Origin: Aporrectodea caliginosa
Taxonomy: Eukaryota; Annelida; Clitellata; Crassiclitellata; Lumbricidae
Reading direction: 5' to 3'
Assembly (NCBI GenBank): GCA_020284085.1
Contig: JACEVL010000147.1
Coordinates: 1,072,501 to 1,136,500, forward strand
Length of the DNA stretch: 64,000 nt
Position 1 is the stretch's first letter; every line of letters begins with the position of its first letter. A program made the position numbers and the translations under genes. Below, one piece after another: positions 63,846 through 64,000 of the stretch. The notes below the pieces were generated by a model. The model worked only from the letters and a program-made list of their open reading frames with translations, was not told the DNA's origin and searched no databases.

Positions 63846-64000
63846 GTAAGTCATTGTGTCAATACTTTGACTGTGAATTGTTCTCTGCCTACTTCCACCG
63901 ATCAGTTCTCCTCTCTGTGTCTCTGTCTGTCTTGTCTTTCTGTCTATGTACGTCTTCTGACATCCCCGGTAATAGAATTTCCACGGCCAGTGTCATGTGT

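Overview
This is a eukaryotic, almost certainly animal, nuclear window. It has multi-exon genes with GT-AG introns, abundant LINE, SINE, MITE and LTR elements, (TA)n and (CA)n arrays, and no bacterial gene organisation. The Ty3/gypsy element has its integrase in front of reverse transcriptase, an order described for the Gmr1 group of deuterostome elements. Together with the frequent TAGGCCTA-type words, this suggests a marine deuterostome invertebrate such as an echinoderm or hemichordate. That assignment is an inference.

Region 1 (1-1783) holds repeats and the short promoter region of the first gene. Region 2 (1784-26700) is a complete ATP13A1 gene: 25 exons, 1179 codons plus stop, encoding the P5A-type ER ATPase. 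Its first intron carries a transposon-in-transposon: a 2123-7088 MITE-like element with 8-bp target duplications, interrupted at 2280-6754 by a 4.5-kb DNA transposon. The inner element encodes a transposase-like protein broken by one in-frame stop.

Region 3 (26700-35400) is intergenic and repeat-filled. It holds a MITE with four TGACGTCA sites, a (CA)n array and a complete LTR retrotransposon with two 420-bp LTRs that look identical, 5-bp target duplications and an intact 1834-codon ORF. Region 4 (35401-43822) is QRSL1 (mitochondrial GatA), ten exons including a proposed 24-nt first exon, with a MITE in intron 1 and a LINE relic in intron 9.

Region 5 (43823-52700) is mostly repeats. A proposed two-exon gene (47320-51337) encodes a secreted, cysteine-rich, prohormone-like protein of 214 residues that I cannot assign to a family. 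Region 6 (52700-64000) is the 5' part of an immunoglobulin-superfamily receptor-like gene that runs off the right edge. It has a signal-peptide exon followed by phase-1 symmetric exons, two of them clear duplicates. An inverted, broken copy of its first exon lies 1.1 kb upstream. The large first intron (54519-60989) is made of transposon debris.

The genes share a strand but show no functional link. ATP13A1 and QRSL1 are conserved housekeeping genes. The novelty lies in the nested transposon with its 15-bp motif clusters, the prohormone-like gene, and the locally duplicated receptor gene.
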